From TK10-74A sp965217625 (GTDB taxonomy: Bacteria; Chloroflexota; Dehalococcoidia; Bin125), in contig OZ244557.1 of the NCBI GenBank assembly GCA_965217625.1, positions 1,426,001-1,490,000 on the forward strand: a stretch of 64,000 nt of DNA. Direction: 5' to 3'. Both the position numbers and the translations under genes were made by a program. Below, in pieces: positions 35,251-44,438 of the stretch. A model generated the notes under the pieces. That model did no database searches. It was not told the DNA's origin and was given only the letters and a program-made list of their open reading frames with translations. Position 1 is the stretch's first letter. Every line of letters starts with the position of its first letter.

Positions 35251-36228
35251 ATGACGAGCGACTATTCCATTCACATCGGCACGGTTGGGCAGGGGCTGTG
35301 GCGCAGCCCGGACGCAGGGCAGACGTGGGAGCGCGGGGAGATCGGGGTCCGGGAGGGCACGTTCCGGGCGCTGACGCCCTACCCCGACGCTCCGGGCCGG
35401 CTGCTGGCGGGGTCGGATGCCGCAGGTCTCTATCGCAGCGAGGACGACGGCCAGCACTGGGATCTGGTGGACTCGCCGATGGGGGACCGCCAGCTCTGGT
35501 CGGTCGTCCTCGATCCGGCGGACCCGGAGACGATCTTCGTGGGGGCGCGCCCCGGCGCGTTCCGCTCGCGGGATGGGGGGGCGAGCTGGGAGGAGCTCCC
35601 GATCGACGTCGCCGATCCGTGCCCGATCGGGATCGCGCGGACCACGTCGATGTTCGTCGATCCGCGGGATCGCCAGCGGGTGTGGGCCGGGGTCGAGGTG
35701 GACGGCGTCCACAAGAGCCTGGACGGCGGGGACTCGTGGGTGCGCTTGCCGGACCTGGGGGAGAACCTGTTCCAGAACGACATCCACGGGCTGGCGCGGG
35801 TGGCGGGACGCGCGACCTATGCGACGAGCCCGTTCGGGCTCGCGGCGAGCGTCGATGAGGGGGAGAGCTGGGACTATCACTACTTCCCGAAGCATCACGA
35901 GGACGACGGGATCTCGTACTGCCGCCAGGTGGTCGTGAAGGCCGACGACCCCGACGTGATGTTCGTGGCCAACGGCGACGGGATCCCGGGCACGGTGGGC
36001 ACGGTGCAGCGCACGCGGGACGGGGGGCGGAGTTGGGAATCGGCGTCGCTACCGGTGTGTCCGAAGTCGGTCGTCTACGGACTGGGCACGCACCCGCAAC
36101 GGGCGGATGTCGTCGTCGCCGCGAGTCTGTACGGCTACGTCTACGTGACGGAGGACGCCGGCGATTCGTGGCGCAAGCTCGACAAGGAGTTCGGCGAGGT
36201 GCGCTCCGTCGCCGTGACGCCGCGGTAG
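35251..36228 (+). CDS. BNR/Asp-box beta-propeller protein
   Basis: The 325-residue protein contains at least seven Asp-box repeats (SxDxGxxW), including SPDAGQTW, SEDDGQHW, SRDGGASW, SLDGGDSW, SVDEGESW, TRDGGRSW and TEDAGDSW. This pattern defines BNR propellers such as sialidases and VPS10/sortilin-like domains. The catalytic Arg triad and Asp of sialidases are not evident, so binding or an unrelated glycosidase activity is more likely. There is no signal peptide. The ATG at 35251 is 173 bp from the divergent isomerase gene. Confidence 0.88.
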   Translation: MTSDYSIHIGTVGQGLWRSPDAGQTWERGEIGVREGTFRALTPYPDAPGRLLAGSDAAGLYRSEDDGQHWDLVDSPMGDRQLWSVVLDPADPETIFVGARPGAFRSRDGGASWEELPIDVADPCPIGIARTTSMFVDPRDRQRVWAGVEVDGVHKSLDGGDSWVRLPDLGENLFQNDIHGLARVAGRATYATSPFGLAASVDEGESWDYHYFPKHHEDDGISYCRQVVVKADDPDVMFVANGDGIPGTVGTVQRTRDGGRSWESASLPVCPKSVVYGLGTHPQRADVVVAASLYGYVYVTEDAGDSWRKLDKEFGEVRSVAVTPR

Positions 36229-36388
36229 CCCGCACGACACCGAGCCGCGCGAGGGCTCGCCCCGCGACGACCGCCGTACCACGGCGCCGATCGTGCCTGT
36301 GCGCGCAATCACGATGTTGACGCCGGGAGTAACCTGCGGGCAGGAGGCGGCGCGAGACGGGGGATGACGAGGCTGGAAGGGGGCTGCC

Positions 36389-36850
36389 ATGTCACGGATC
36401 CGCGATGCCCAGGCCGGCGACCATGACGCGGCGATGCTGATCTGGTTCGAGGGGGGTCTGGCGGAGATGTCCCCCAGCGAGTGGCACAGCGTGCTGGAGA
36501 ACCCGAGCAGCGCCCTGTTCGTGGCGGAGGAGGATGGGGAGGTCGTGGGCACGGCGGTGGCGGCCTTCGATGGCTGGCGGGCCTACGTCTACCACGTCGC
36601 CGTGACGCCCAGGCACCGGGGGCACGGCATCGGCAAGGCGCTGATGGGCGAGGCCGAGACCTGGCTGGCGCAGCTGGGGGCGCGGCGCGTCTTCGTGGCG
36701 GTGCGCGAAGATCCGCCCGACGGTCTCGCCCTGGCCACCGTGATGGGATACGAGCTGGAGGGCGAGACCGTCGCGGTGAAGGAACTCGAGGACGCGTCGC
36801 CGTCGGTGATCGTGCTGCCGCAACAGATGCCGGCCGGGGAATCGGTCTAG
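36389..36850 (+). CDS. GNAT family N-acetyltransferase
   Basis: The 153-residue protein has the acetyl-CoA binding motif A, VTPRHRGHGIGKAL (72-85), with the Q/RxxGxG/A pattern, and a preceding beta-strand AYVYHVAV. GNAT enzymes acetylate amines such as antibiotics, amino acids or protein N termini. The ATG at 36389 follows GGAAGGGGG. It stands alone, converging with the carboxyltransferase gene at 36888. The substrate is unknown. Confidence 0.88.
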   Translation: MSRIRDAQAGDHDAAMLIWFEGGLAEMSPSEWHSVLENPSSALFVAEEDGEVVGTAVAAFDGWRAYVYHVAVTPRHRGHGIGKALMGEAETWLAQLGARRVFVAVREDPPDGLALATVMGYELEGETVAVKELEDASPSVIVLPQQMPAGESV

Positions 36851-36887
36851 GAGGCCGGCACGGACGGTCGGGCGCGCGGTCCGGCGG

Positions 36888-38438
36888 CTACGGACGGACG
36901 CCGTACTTCGGCTTCGGGCCGAGTTCCTGCGGCAAGACCCGATACGCGAGCTTGAGCCAGCGAGCGATGTGCGCGCGCGTCTCGCGCGGGTCGATGATCT
37001 CCTCCACGCCGGCGGCCTCGGCGGTCAGGAAGGGGTTGCGGTACTTGGCCATCGACTCCTCGAGCTCGCGGCGCTTGGCGTCGGGGTCGGGGGACTCGGC
37101 GATCTGGCGGCGGTAGGCGGCGTCGACGCCGCCCTCGATGGGGATCGACCCGAACTCGCCGCTGGGCCAGGCCAGCCGCCAGCTGAGGCGCGAGGCGTTG
37201 CTGGTCGCGGCGCCCGCCATGCCGTAGCACTTGCGGATGTGGATCGTGAAGGTGGGCACCGTCATCGAGGTCCAGGACCAGATCGCGCGCGCGCCCTTGC
37301 GCAGCGTGCCGGCGCGCTCGGCCTGCTCGCCGATCAGGAAGCCGGGCACGTCGACCAGGTAGAGCACGGGCAGGTGGAAGTAGTCGCACAACTCCACGAA
37401 GCGGGCCAGCTTGTCGGAGGCGCTGGCGTCCATCGCACCGCCGTAGACGTTCGGGTCGTTGGCGAGGACGCCGAACGCCTTGCCCTCGACGCGGGTCAGC
37501 GCGGTGATCACCGACGCGCCGTAGAGCGGGGCGATCTCGAAGAACTCGCCGCCGTCGACGAGGAGTGAGATCAGGCGCTTCATCGAGTAGGGGCGCTTGC
37601 GGTCGCGGGGGACGATGCTGAGCAGCTCGTCGGCGCCGTCCGGCGCGGGGCGGGGGTCGGCCCGCGGCGGCAGCTCCCAGACGCTCGACGGCATGTAGCT
37701 CAGGAAGCGGCGGATCTGGGCGAACGCGTCCGCCTCCGACTCGGCCTCGTTGTCGACGCTGCCGGAGATGCGGGTGTGCACCTGTGAGCCGCCCAGTTGC
37801 TCCTTGCTGATCTCGTGGCCCAGCGCGCGCCGGACGACGGGCGGCCCCGACGCGAACAGCGCCGACGTGCCCTTCACCATCACGCTGAAGTGCGACAGCA
37901 CGGCCCAGCCCGCCGGCCCGCCCGCCACCGGCCCCAGCACGGCGGCGACGTTGGGCGCCGACTGCATCTGCTTGATGCGGGGGGCCCAGTTGCTGAAGCT
38001 GTTGGGCAGGTAGATCGCGCCCTTATCGGAGATCGCCTCCACGTTGGCGCCGGCGGAATCGTAGAGTTCGACGCGCGGGAGGCGGTACTCGCTGGCGAGG
38101 TCCTCGGGGAGGCTCCGGTTCTGACCGAGGCCCTTGCCCGAGCCGCCGCGGATGGTGAAGTCGCTGCCGCCGACGACGACCGGCCGGCCGTCGATCTCGG
38201 CCAGGCCGATGAGGCGGGCGCGCGGCGTGAAGCCGGCGAGCTTGCCGTCCTCGTAGACGGCCTGGCCGGCGAGTTCGCCGATCTCGTGGAAGCTGCCGGG
38301 GTCGACGAGGCTGTCGATGCGCTCGCGCACGGTGAGCTTGCCTTGGGCGTGCTGCCGCGCGACGCGCTCGGGGCCGCCCATCTGGTGGGCGAGTTCGCGG
38401 CGGCGGGCCAGTTCGTCGATCTCGGGCTGCCAGGTCAT
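36888..38438 (-). CDS. Acyl-CoA carboxylase carboxyltransferase subunit (cassette 4)
   Basis: The 516-residue protein is a carboxyltransferase (beta) subunit of the AccD/PccB type. The N half carries the GGxG oxyanion segment VLGPVAGGPAGW, and the C half CYGMAGAATSNASRLS; both are the conserved acyl-CoA and biotin pockets. The enzyme normally moves carboxyl from biotin to an acyl-CoA or the reverse, with biotin carboxylase and BCCP subunits, none of which are in the window. It starts MTWQPEIDELARRRELA. It ends the cassette of binding protein (40511), DppB-type (39370) and DppC-type (38479) genes, 40 bp after the last. The substrate is unknown. Confidence 0.9.
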   Translation of the reverse strand: MTWQPEIDELARRRELAHQMGGPERVARQHAQGKLTVRERIDSLVDPGSFHEIGELAGQAVYEDGKLAGFTPRARLIGLAEIDGRPVVVGGSDFTIRGGSGKGLGQNRSLPEDLASEYRLPRVELYDSAGANVEAISDKGAIYLPNSFSNWAPRIKQMQSAPNVAAVLGPVAGGPAGWAVLSHFSVMVKGTSALFASGPPVVRRALGHEISKEQLGGSQVHTRISGSVDNEAESEADAFAQIRRFLSYMPSSVWELPPRADPRPAPDGADELLSIVPRDRKRPYSMKRLISLLVDGGEFFEIAPLYGASVITALTRVEGKAFGVLANDPNVYGGAMDASASDKLARFVELCDYFHLPVLYLVDVPGFLIGEQAERAGTLRKGARAIWSWTSMTVPTFTIHIRKCYGMAGAATSNASRLSWRLAWPSGEFGSIPIEGGVDAAYRRQIAESPDPDAKRRELEESMAKYRNPFLTAEAAGVEEIIDPRETRAHIARWLKLAYRVLPQELGPKPKYGVRP

Positions 38439-38478
38439 CGCACCCTCTCGGTCCAGCGCAGCGACGGGGGAGGTGGGC

Positions 38479-39366
38479 TCAGCGTACGTTGCGCAACTGC
38501 GGGTCGAGGAAGTCGCGCAGCCAGTCGCCGAAGATGTTGACGACCAGCGAGATGGTGAGGATGGCGACGCCGGGGACGGTGACGAGCCACCAGGCGATGC
38601 CGAGCAGGTCGCGGCCCTGGGAGATCATCGCGCCCCAGGAGATCGTGTCCTGCGCCACGCCGACGCCGAGGAAGCTGAGCCCGGCCTCGGCGATGATGAC
38701 GGTGGCGACGTTGAGCGTCGCCAGGATGACGATGGAGTTGATCAGGCTGGGCAGGATGTGCCGCACCATGATGCGGACGTCGCTGGCGCCGATGGTGCGC
38801 GCCGCGATCACGAACTCCCGCTCGCGCAGGCCCAGCGTCTCGGCGCGGACGATGCGCGCCCAGGTCGCCCAGAGCGCGAAGACGAGCACGATGACCACGT
38901 TGGTCAGGCTGGGCCCCCAGATCGCGGCGAGGAAGACGGCCACGAGGATGGCGGGCAGGGCGAGCTGCAGGTCGACCAGCGCCATGATGATGCGGCTGGT
39001 CCAGCCACCGAACCACCCGCCCAGCATGCCCAGCAGCGACCCGATGAGCGTCGCGATGGGGATGATCAGCCCGATGGCGATCAGCGACACGCGGGCGCCA
39101 TGAATCAGGCGGCTGAGGGTGTCGCGGCCGAGATCGTCGGTGCCCAGGGGGTGATCCCAGGCACCGCCGTCGAAGATGGGGGGTTGCAGGCGACCGACGA
39201 GGTTGAGGGCGTTGGGATCGTCCGGCGTCAGCGAGGGGCCGACGATGCCGAGAATGACGAATCCGACGAGGAACGTGATCGTCACCCCGAACGTCTTGGG
39301 GGAGCGGATGTAGAAGCGGCGCCGCCGGCGGGTGGGCTCGCCCAGGATGGGCGTTTGGACGGACAC
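38479..39366 (-). CDS. ABC permease, DppC type (cassette 4)
   Basis: The 295-residue membrane protein has the DppC-type N-terminal helix and then the GTDDLGRDTLSR motif, and a BPD permease domain with ATPase-contact loop AARTIGASDVRIMVRHILP. It starts three bases after the stop of the DppB-type gene. It is very similar to the cassette 3 counterpart at 43548, so the two cassettes derive from a recent duplication. Confidence 0.92.
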   Translation of the reverse strand: MSVQTPILGEPTRRRRRFYIRSPKTFGVTITFLVGFVILGIVGPSLTPDDPNALNLVGRLQPPIFDGGAWDHPLGTDDLGRDTLSRLIHGARVSLIAIGLIIPIATLIGSLLGMLGGWFGGWTSRIIMALVDLQLALPAILVAVFLAAIWGPSLTNVVIVLVFALWATWARIVRAETLGLREREFVIAARTIGASDVRIMVRHILPSLINSIVILATLNVATVIIAEAGLSFLGVGVAQDTISWGAMISQGRDLLGIAWWLVTVPGVAILTISLVVNIFGDWLRDFLDPQLRNVR

Positions 39367-39369
39367 GGC

Positions 39370-40305
39370 TCAGTTCACTCCCGTCCGGATGCGGGGGTCG
39401 AGGAAGGTGTAGGAGACGTCGACGGCGAAGTTGACGAAGACGATCCAGGCGGAGGTCATGATCACGGCGGCCTGCACGACGGGGTAGTCGGTCGCGCGGA
39501 TCGACTGGATGATCAGGAAGCCCAGCCCGGGCCAGGCGAAGACCGTCTCCACGACGACCGAGCCGGCGAGGATGCCCCCCACCTGCAGGCCCAGCAGCGT
39601 GACCACCGACAGCATCGAGTTGCGCAGGGCGTGCTTGCCGATCACGCCGCGCTCGTTGAGCCCCTTGGCGCGCGCGGTGCGGATGTAGTCCTGCTGCAGC
39701 GTGTCGAGCATCGAGGAGCGGGTGAAGCGCATGACCGCGGCGGCGGGGAAGGAGCCGAGCGTGATGCCGGGCAGGATGAAGCTGGTGATGCCCACCCGCC
39801 CACCGGTGGGGAGGAAGTCGAAGTTCACCGCCAGGAAGAGGATCAGCATCAGGCCCAGCCAGAAGTTGGGCACCGCCTGTCCCAGCAGCGCGAACAGCCG
39901 CGCGATCAAGTCGACGCCGCCGCCGCGGCGCACCGCGGCGATGATGCCGAAGGGGATGCCCACGGCGAAGGCGAAGGCCAGGGCGACGACGCCCAGCAGA
40001 ACGGTGTTGAGCACCCGCTCCCGCACCACCTCGATCGCGGGACGCTGCGCGCGGAACGACTTGCCGAAGTCGAGTTGCGTCGTATCGGCGAGGAAGCGGC
40101 CGTACTGCTCGAGCAACGGATCGTTCAGGCCGAGCCGATCCTTGATCCCCTCGATCTCCTCGGCTGTCGCCTCGATCGGCGCCAGATAGTTGATCGGATC
40201 GCCGGTGGCCCGGCTGAGCACGAAGACGATCGTGACCACCAGGAAGACGACGGCGACGCCGCGCACGAACCGGGCGACGGCGGCGGAGGCCAGCTGGCTG
40301 TTCAT
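39370..40305 (-). CDS. ABC permease, DppB type (cassette 4)
   Basis: The 311-residue membrane protein begins with the long N-terminal helix and a conserved LGLNDPLLEQYGRFL segment, followed by a BPD permease domain with the loop TARAKGLNERGVIGKHALR and the C-terminal YTFLDPRIRTGVN. It is nearly the same length and largely the same sequence as the cassette 3 permease at 44439. It is the channel partner of the DppC-type gene and binding protein in this cassette. Confidence 0.92.
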   Translation of the reverse strand: MNSQLASAAVARFVRGVAVVFLVVTIVFVLSRATGDPINYLAPIEATAEEIEGIKDRLGLNDPLLEQYGRFLADTTQLDFGKSFRAQRPAIEVVRERVLNTVLLGVVALAFAFAVGIPFGIIAAVRRGGGVDLIARLFALLGQAVPNFWLGLMLILFLAVNFDFLPTGGRVGITSFILPGITLGSFPAAAVMRFTRSSMLDTLQQDYIRTARAKGLNERGVIGKHALRNSMLSVVTLLGLQVGGILAGSVVVETVFAWPGLGFLIIQSIRATDYPVVQAAVIMTSAWIVFVNFAVDVSYTFLDPRIRTGVN

Positions 40306-40445
40306 GCTCGCGTCGACCCTCCGCGTGTGCGCCTCTCACCTGGCCCTACCGCGACCGTCGGTCGCCGCCCGCATCCAAGCGCGGCGACGGCAGGACCGCG
40401 GACGGCCCGTGTCCCGCCGGCCACCGGCTCCGCCAGTATTGATCA

Positions 40446-40492
40446 ATCGGCCCCCGGTGGCTGCCACGACGGTGGCGACACCGGGGGCCGAT
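40446..40492 (-). terminator. Hairpin between binding-protein and permease genes
   Basis: A 14-bp perfect stem (ATCGGCCCCCGGTG with CACCGGGGGCCGAT, 40446-40459 and 40479-40492) encloses a smaller GCCAC/GTGGC stem. It lies in the 205-bp gap after the binding-protein stop at 40511 and has no U-tract. It could act as an RNA-stabilising or partial terminator element, giving more binding protein than permease. Confidence 0.6.
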
Positions 40493-40510
40493 CGATATCG
40501 CGGCCGGCGT

Positions 40511-42355
40511 CTAGGTGCGCAGCACCTGCGCGAACACCGGATTGAACCCGGTCGAAGTGTCGAAGTACTCGTCGTAGCGGATGTTGTTCCGGGTCGCGTA
40601 GAGATGCGAGAGGTTGAACAGCGGCACCACGAAGGCGTTCTCGTAGTGGATGACCGCCGCCGCCTGGTACAGGTCGGCCCGCCGATCGGCGTCGAACTCG
40701 CCGCCCGCCTCATCGATCAGCGCCTGGAAATCGAGGAACTCCGGCAGGAAGTCGTCGTCGGCCTTGGCGTGCGAGTAGGGCGAGCCGATGGTCGTGATCA
40801 GCGCGTAGGCGAAGGCCGGGCCGAGCGGCGCGCCCGCCCGCGTGGAGGCCTGGTTGAAGATGAACGGGTTGGGCAGCTCCTTGTTGCGGATCTCGGCCAG
40901 GGCGTTGCCGAAGTCGGCGTAGTCCACCTCGACCTGGAAGCCGACGTCGTTGAGCATCTGCTGCACGGCCGGCATCCAGACGCGGTCGCCGGTCCACAGC
41001 CCCGTCGGCAGCGTGATCTTGAAGGCGAAGCCGACTTGGCCGGCATCCTCGAGCAGCGCCCGGGCGCGGTCGGGGTCGTAGTCGTAGGGGGCGTCCATGT
41101 CGCCGAGCGGCAGCGGCTTGCCGGCCGGGAAGGGCGAGTAGGCGCGCTCCTCCTGCCCGGTCAGCAGGTTCTCGACGATCGACTGCGCGTCGATCGCGTA
41201 GTTGGCCGCCTGGCGCACGCGGATGTCGCGCCAGGGGTTGTCCTCCCCGGTGATCGGGTCGAGGGACTGGTTGATGGGCAGCTCGATCGACATCACGCGG
41301 ACGTCGGGCAGGACGATCACCTGGAAGTCGTCGGTGTCCTCGAACTGGCTGGCGACATCGGAGCCGATGCGGTAGGCAATGTCGACCTCGCCCGCCTCCA
41401 GGGCGGCGGCGCGGGCCTGCTCCTCGGGGAAGAAGCGGCCGGTGAGCCGCTGCGCCCAGCCGGCCTTGTGCTGGAACTCGCCGTCGCGCGGGAAGAAGTA
41501 GTTCTCGAAGCGGGTCGAGCGGATCTCCTGGTCGGGGATCCAGGACTCGAACTGATACTGCCCGTGGCCCACCGGGTTGTTGGCGAAGTGCTCGTCGCCG
41601 TTCTCGATGATGTACTGCTTCGGGCAGATGTTGAAGTTGATGCCCCCGGACTGCTCCGGGGCGTTGATGGCGGGGTCGCCGGCCATCGCGACCTCGAGCG
41701 TGTACTCATCGATGACCGTGATGTCGCCCATCCAGCCGATGCGCGCGGCGTTCGCGCCCTCGAAGTTCGGGTTGTACTCCACGTTGCCGCGGGTGCGCTC
41801 GTAGTAGAACTCCAGGGCCTCCGCGTTGAGCGGCTCGCCGTTGTGGAAGGTCACGCCGGGCTGGACGGTGATGCGGAAGGTGTAGTTGTCGTCGGTGAAC
41901 TCGTAGCCGGCGAAGCCGCCCACCGGCTGGATCACGCGGCCGGTGTTGTAGGCGAACGCCTGGTTGAAGTGGTTGTTGTTGCTGGCGCCCTGGCCGCCCT
42001 GGCCGGCGGCGGTCATGACGTCGAGCGTGGGCGGGAAGGAGCCGTAGCCCACGATCAGCTCGGCGTCGAAGTCGACCTCGCCGGCGGCGGGGGCGGGCTC
42101 CTCCTCCATCTCCTCGTCATCCTCATCGGCGGCCGCCGCTTCCGCTTCGGCCTGCTCTTCGGCCTCGTCCTCATCCATGGCCTGCTCCTCGGCCGGCGCG
42201 GCCGCCGCCGCGGGGGCGTCGTCGTCATCGTCGTCGCCGCAGCCGACCAGGGCCAGCCCGGCCGCGCCGACGCCGGCCTTGGCGCTCGCTCCCAGCATCG
42301 TGCGACGGGAGATCTTGTGGCGTCGCAGGGCGGTCCAGTAGGTGCGGTCGGTCAT
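40511..42355 (-). CDS. Tat-lipoprotein solute-binding protein with acidic stalk (cassette 4)
   Basis: The 614-residue protein starts MTDRTYW, has the twin-arginine motif at 17-18, and a lipobox with Cys39. The spacer to the family 5 binding domain is short (about 41-93) and acidic: runs of Asp and Glu with Ala and Pro, rather than the alanine-rich stalk of its paralogs. The binding domain starts near VDFDAELIVGYGSFPP and has GVTFHNGEPLNAEALEFYYER. It resembles the cassette 3 binding domain more than any other in the window. It is the first gene of a four-gene unit ending in a carboxyltransferase. The ligand is unknown. Confidence 0.9.
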   Translation of the reverse strand: MTDRTYWTALRRHKISRRTMLGASAKAGVGAAGLALVGCGDDDDDDAPAAAAAPAEEQAMDEDEAEEQAEAEAAAADEDDEEMEEEPAPAAGEVDFDAELIVGYGSFPPTLDVMTAAGQGGQGASNNNHFNQAFAYNTGRVIQPVGGFAGYEFTDDNYTFRITVQPGVTFHNGEPLNAEALEFYYERTRGNVEYNPNFEGANAARIGWMGDITVIDEYTLEVAMAGDPAINAPEQSGGINFNICPKQYIIENGDEHFANNPVGHGQYQFESWIPDQEIRSTRFENYFFPRDGEFQHKAGWAQRLTGRFFPEEQARAAALEAGEVDIAYRIGSDVASQFEDTDDFQVIVLPDVRVMSIELPINQSLDPITGEDNPWRDIRVRQAANYAIDAQSIVENLLTGQEERAYSPFPAGKPLPLGDMDAPYDYDPDRARALLEDAGQVGFAFKITLPTGLWTGDRVWMPAVQQMLNDVGFQVEVDYADFGNALAEIRNKELPNPFIFNQASTRAGAPLGPAFAYALITTIGSPYSHAKADDDFLPEFLDFQALIDEAGGEFDADRRADLYQAAAVIHYENAFVVPLFNLSHLYATRNNIRYDEYFDTSTGFNPVFAQVLRT

Positions 42356-42526
42356 TTTTCGGGGTCCCTTCGGGGAATCACGCAGCCGATCCCGCTGCCT
42401 GCGGGCGGCGTACTGGAACAGGCTTGCCGAAGTATTGGCCCGCTGGCGCGCGGTGTCAAGGAGCCCGACAACGGAGCGCGGAAACAGGGACGCGGCCTGC
42501 CCGCCGCGCGAGGATTCAGGCTGGGA

Positions 42527-43423
42527 CTAGGACGACCCCGCCGGATCGACGAGGGTCCACTTCACCCCGCAGATGTCCAGAGACGCGAACGTCTTGCGCA
42601 CGCCGGGGACCGCCCACAGGTCCACCCCGACGACCCCGGTCCTGCCCCCGGGCGCCGGCTTGACGAAGCGCATCGTCTGCCCACCGGCCAGCCGGAGCGT
42701 GGCGGGCTGCGCGGGGTCGATCGAACACCCGGCGCCGAGTCCGTGCATCCAGCGCTCGCAGACCTCCGCCAGATCACCGTCCCGCGGCGCGATCTCGACC
42801 GCCGCGAAGCCGGTCGTCACCCGGCCGTGGGGCCGCGCGTCGACCCCGTTCTGCCAGGTGTTGCCGGCCGGGAAGTAGGTCCCCTTGTTCCGCGGGAAGT
42901 CGCCCTGACCGGGCCAGTTCTCCTGGATCTCGGCCAGCGTCCCGAAGTCGCGCGGGTGGAACTGCACGTTCGCACCGGTGACGGCGCCGGGTGTCTTGGG
43001 TACCGGCTCGCCCAGCACGTAGGGCCGCGATTCGAGTCCGGCCAAGCCGGAGCCCGGCGCGCCGGGACACGCCCACAGACTCCCCGCGACGATCCCCGTG
43101 CCCGACCCCTGGATCGCCATCGATCGGGACGCCACCGCGACATCGGGGACCTGCACGATCGCCATGTAGCCGCAGTCGCCGTTGCGCTCCAGCAGTCTCG
43201 TTTGGGTGGTGGAGGACACCCAGGCGAAGTCTGATGGCGACACCGTCTCGAGAAACGAGTCGCCCAGGCGGATGTGCGTATTGGTGAGGTCTCCCTCCGC
43301 GGCCATTGCCGGATCCCGAAAGACCACGGGCGCATCGAACGCCGTGCTCAGCACGCTGGACGTCCACTCCAGATCCCGCGCGAGCAGACAGATCTGACGG
43401 AGGCGCAGTGCGGGGTCGGTCAT
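42527..43423 (-). CDS. Glyoxalase-like (VOC superfamily) protein
   Basis: The 298-residue protein has the VOC pattern in its N half: LRQICLLARDLEW, AFDAPVVFRDP, THIRLGDSFLETVSP. The second half, with TTGFAAVEIAPRDG and DICGVKWTLVDPAG, looks like a second copy. Such proteins often bind a metal and act as dioxygenases, isomerases or lyases, but catalytic residues are not clear here. It occupies the position that carboxyltransferase has in cassettes 2 and 4, after the cassette 3 permeases. The ATG at 43423 has a strong GGAGG ribosome-binding site. A pair of palindromes lies just upstream. Confidence 0.75.
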   Translation of the reverse strand: MTDPALRLRQICLLARDLEWTSSVLSTAFDAPVVFRDPAMAAEGDLTNTHIRLGDSFLETVSPSDFAWVSSTTQTRLLERNGDCGYMAIVQVPDVAVASRSMAIQGSGTGIVAGSLWACPGAPGSGLAGLESRPYVLGEPVPKTPGAVTGANVQFHPRDFGTLAEIQENWPGQGDFPRNKGTYFPAGNTWQNGVDARPHGRVTTGFAAVEIAPRDGDLAEVCERWMHGLGAGCSIDPAQPATLRLAGGQTMRFVKPAPGGRTGVVGVDLWAVPGVRKTFASLDICGVKWTLVDPAGSS

Positions 43424-43442
43424 TTCTCACCTCCGTTTTTCC

Positions 43443-43470
43443 GGACAGTGCTGTCCAGACAGTGTTGTCC
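43443..43470. promoter_or_regulatory. Two adjacent 14-bp palindromes, possible operator
   Basis: Two 14-bp units, GGACAGTGCTGTCC (43443-43456) and AGACAGTGTTGTCC (43457-43470), follow each other without a gap. The first is a perfect palindrome with a TG centre; the second is an imperfect copy. They begin 20 bp upstream of the VOC gene's ATG, in the 124-bp gap after the permease gene. A regulator of the TetR, GntR or LacI type often binds such sites; no regulator gene is adjacent. Confidence 0.55.
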
Positions 43471-43547
43471 AGGCGCGCGCAGTTGGTCCATTGAGGCATG
43501 CCGACGACCCGCCGCGCAAGTCCGCCGGCTCGGCCGCCCCGCGCGAC

Positions 43548-44435
43548 CTAGCGCACGTTGCGCAGCTGCGGGTCGAGGGAGTCGCGCAGCCAGTCGCCGA
43601 AGATGTTGACGACCAGCGAGATCGTGATAATCGCGATGCCCGGCACCGTGACGAGCCACCAGGCGGTGCGCAGCAGATCCCGGCCCTGCGCGGTCATCGC
43701 GCCCCAGGAGATGGTGTCCTGCTCGACGCCGACGCCGAGGAAGCTGAGCGCGGCCTCGGCGATGACGACGGTGGCGATGTTGAGCGTGGCGAGGATCACG
43801 ACCGCGTTGATCAGGCTGGGGAGGATGTGGCGCAGCATGATGCGCAGGTTGGTGGCGCCGATGGTTTGGGCGGCGATGACGTACTCCCGCTCCCGCAGGG
43901 CCAGGGTCTCGCCGCGGACGATCCGCGCCCAGGTCGCCCAGAGCCCGAAGACGAGCACGATGACGACGTTGGTCAGACTCGGGCCCCAGATCGCGGCCAG
44001 GAAGACGGCCACGAGGATGCCCGGCAGCGCGAGCTGGTAGTCCACCATCGCCCCGATGGCGCGGCCGGTCCAGCCGCCGAACCAGCCGGCCAGCAGGCCC
44101 AGGAAGGTCCCGATCAGGGTCGCGATGGGAATGATGAGCACGATGGCGACCAGGGAGATGCGGGCGCCATGCATCAGGCGGCTGAGGTAGTCACGGCCGA
44201 AATGGTCCGTCCCCAGGGGATGATCCCAGCCGCCGCCGTCGAAGACGGGGGGTTGGATCCGCCCGACGAGGTCCTGGGCGTAGGGATCCTGGGGGGCGAG
44301 GGCGGGACCGAAGACGCCGAGAAAGACGAAGCCCAGGAGCATGCCGAGCGTCACCGCGAGCGTCTTGGGCGAGCGCACGTGGAAGCGGCGACGGCGGCTC
44401 GGGACCTCGGCCAGGAGGGGGACGTCGACGGCCAC
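43548..44435 (-). CDS. ABC permease, DppC type (cassette 3)
   Basis: The 295-residue membrane protein carries the GTDHFGRDYLSR motif and the contact loop AAQTIGATNLRIMLRHILP of the DppC-type permeases. It is three bases from the DppB-type gene, the same spacing as in cassette 4. It should form the channel with that partner for the binding protein at 45523. Confidence 0.92.
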   Translation of the reverse strand: MAVDVPLLAEVPSRRRRFHVRSPKTLAVTLGMLLGFVFLGVFGPALAPQDPYAQDLVGRIQPPVFDGGGWDHPLGTDHFGRDYLSRLMHGARISLVAIVLIIPIATLIGTFLGLLAGWFGGWTGRAIGAMVDYQLALPGILVAVFLAAIWGPSLTNVVIVLVFGLWATWARIVRGETLALREREYVIAAQTIGATNLRIMLRHILPSLINAVVILATLNIATVVIAEAALSFLGVGVEQDTISWGAMTAQGRDLLRTAWWLVTVPGIAIITISLVVNIFGDWLRDSLDPQLRNVR

Positions 44436-44438
44436 GGC

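Noticed and set aside
38317..40545. 742-codon plus-strand frame opposite the cassette 4 permeases
   Set aside because: It is rich in Asp, Glu, His, Gln and Gly, which is the usual antisense image of transmembrane-helix codons. Similar frames face the other permeases (43491, 15585, 49950).
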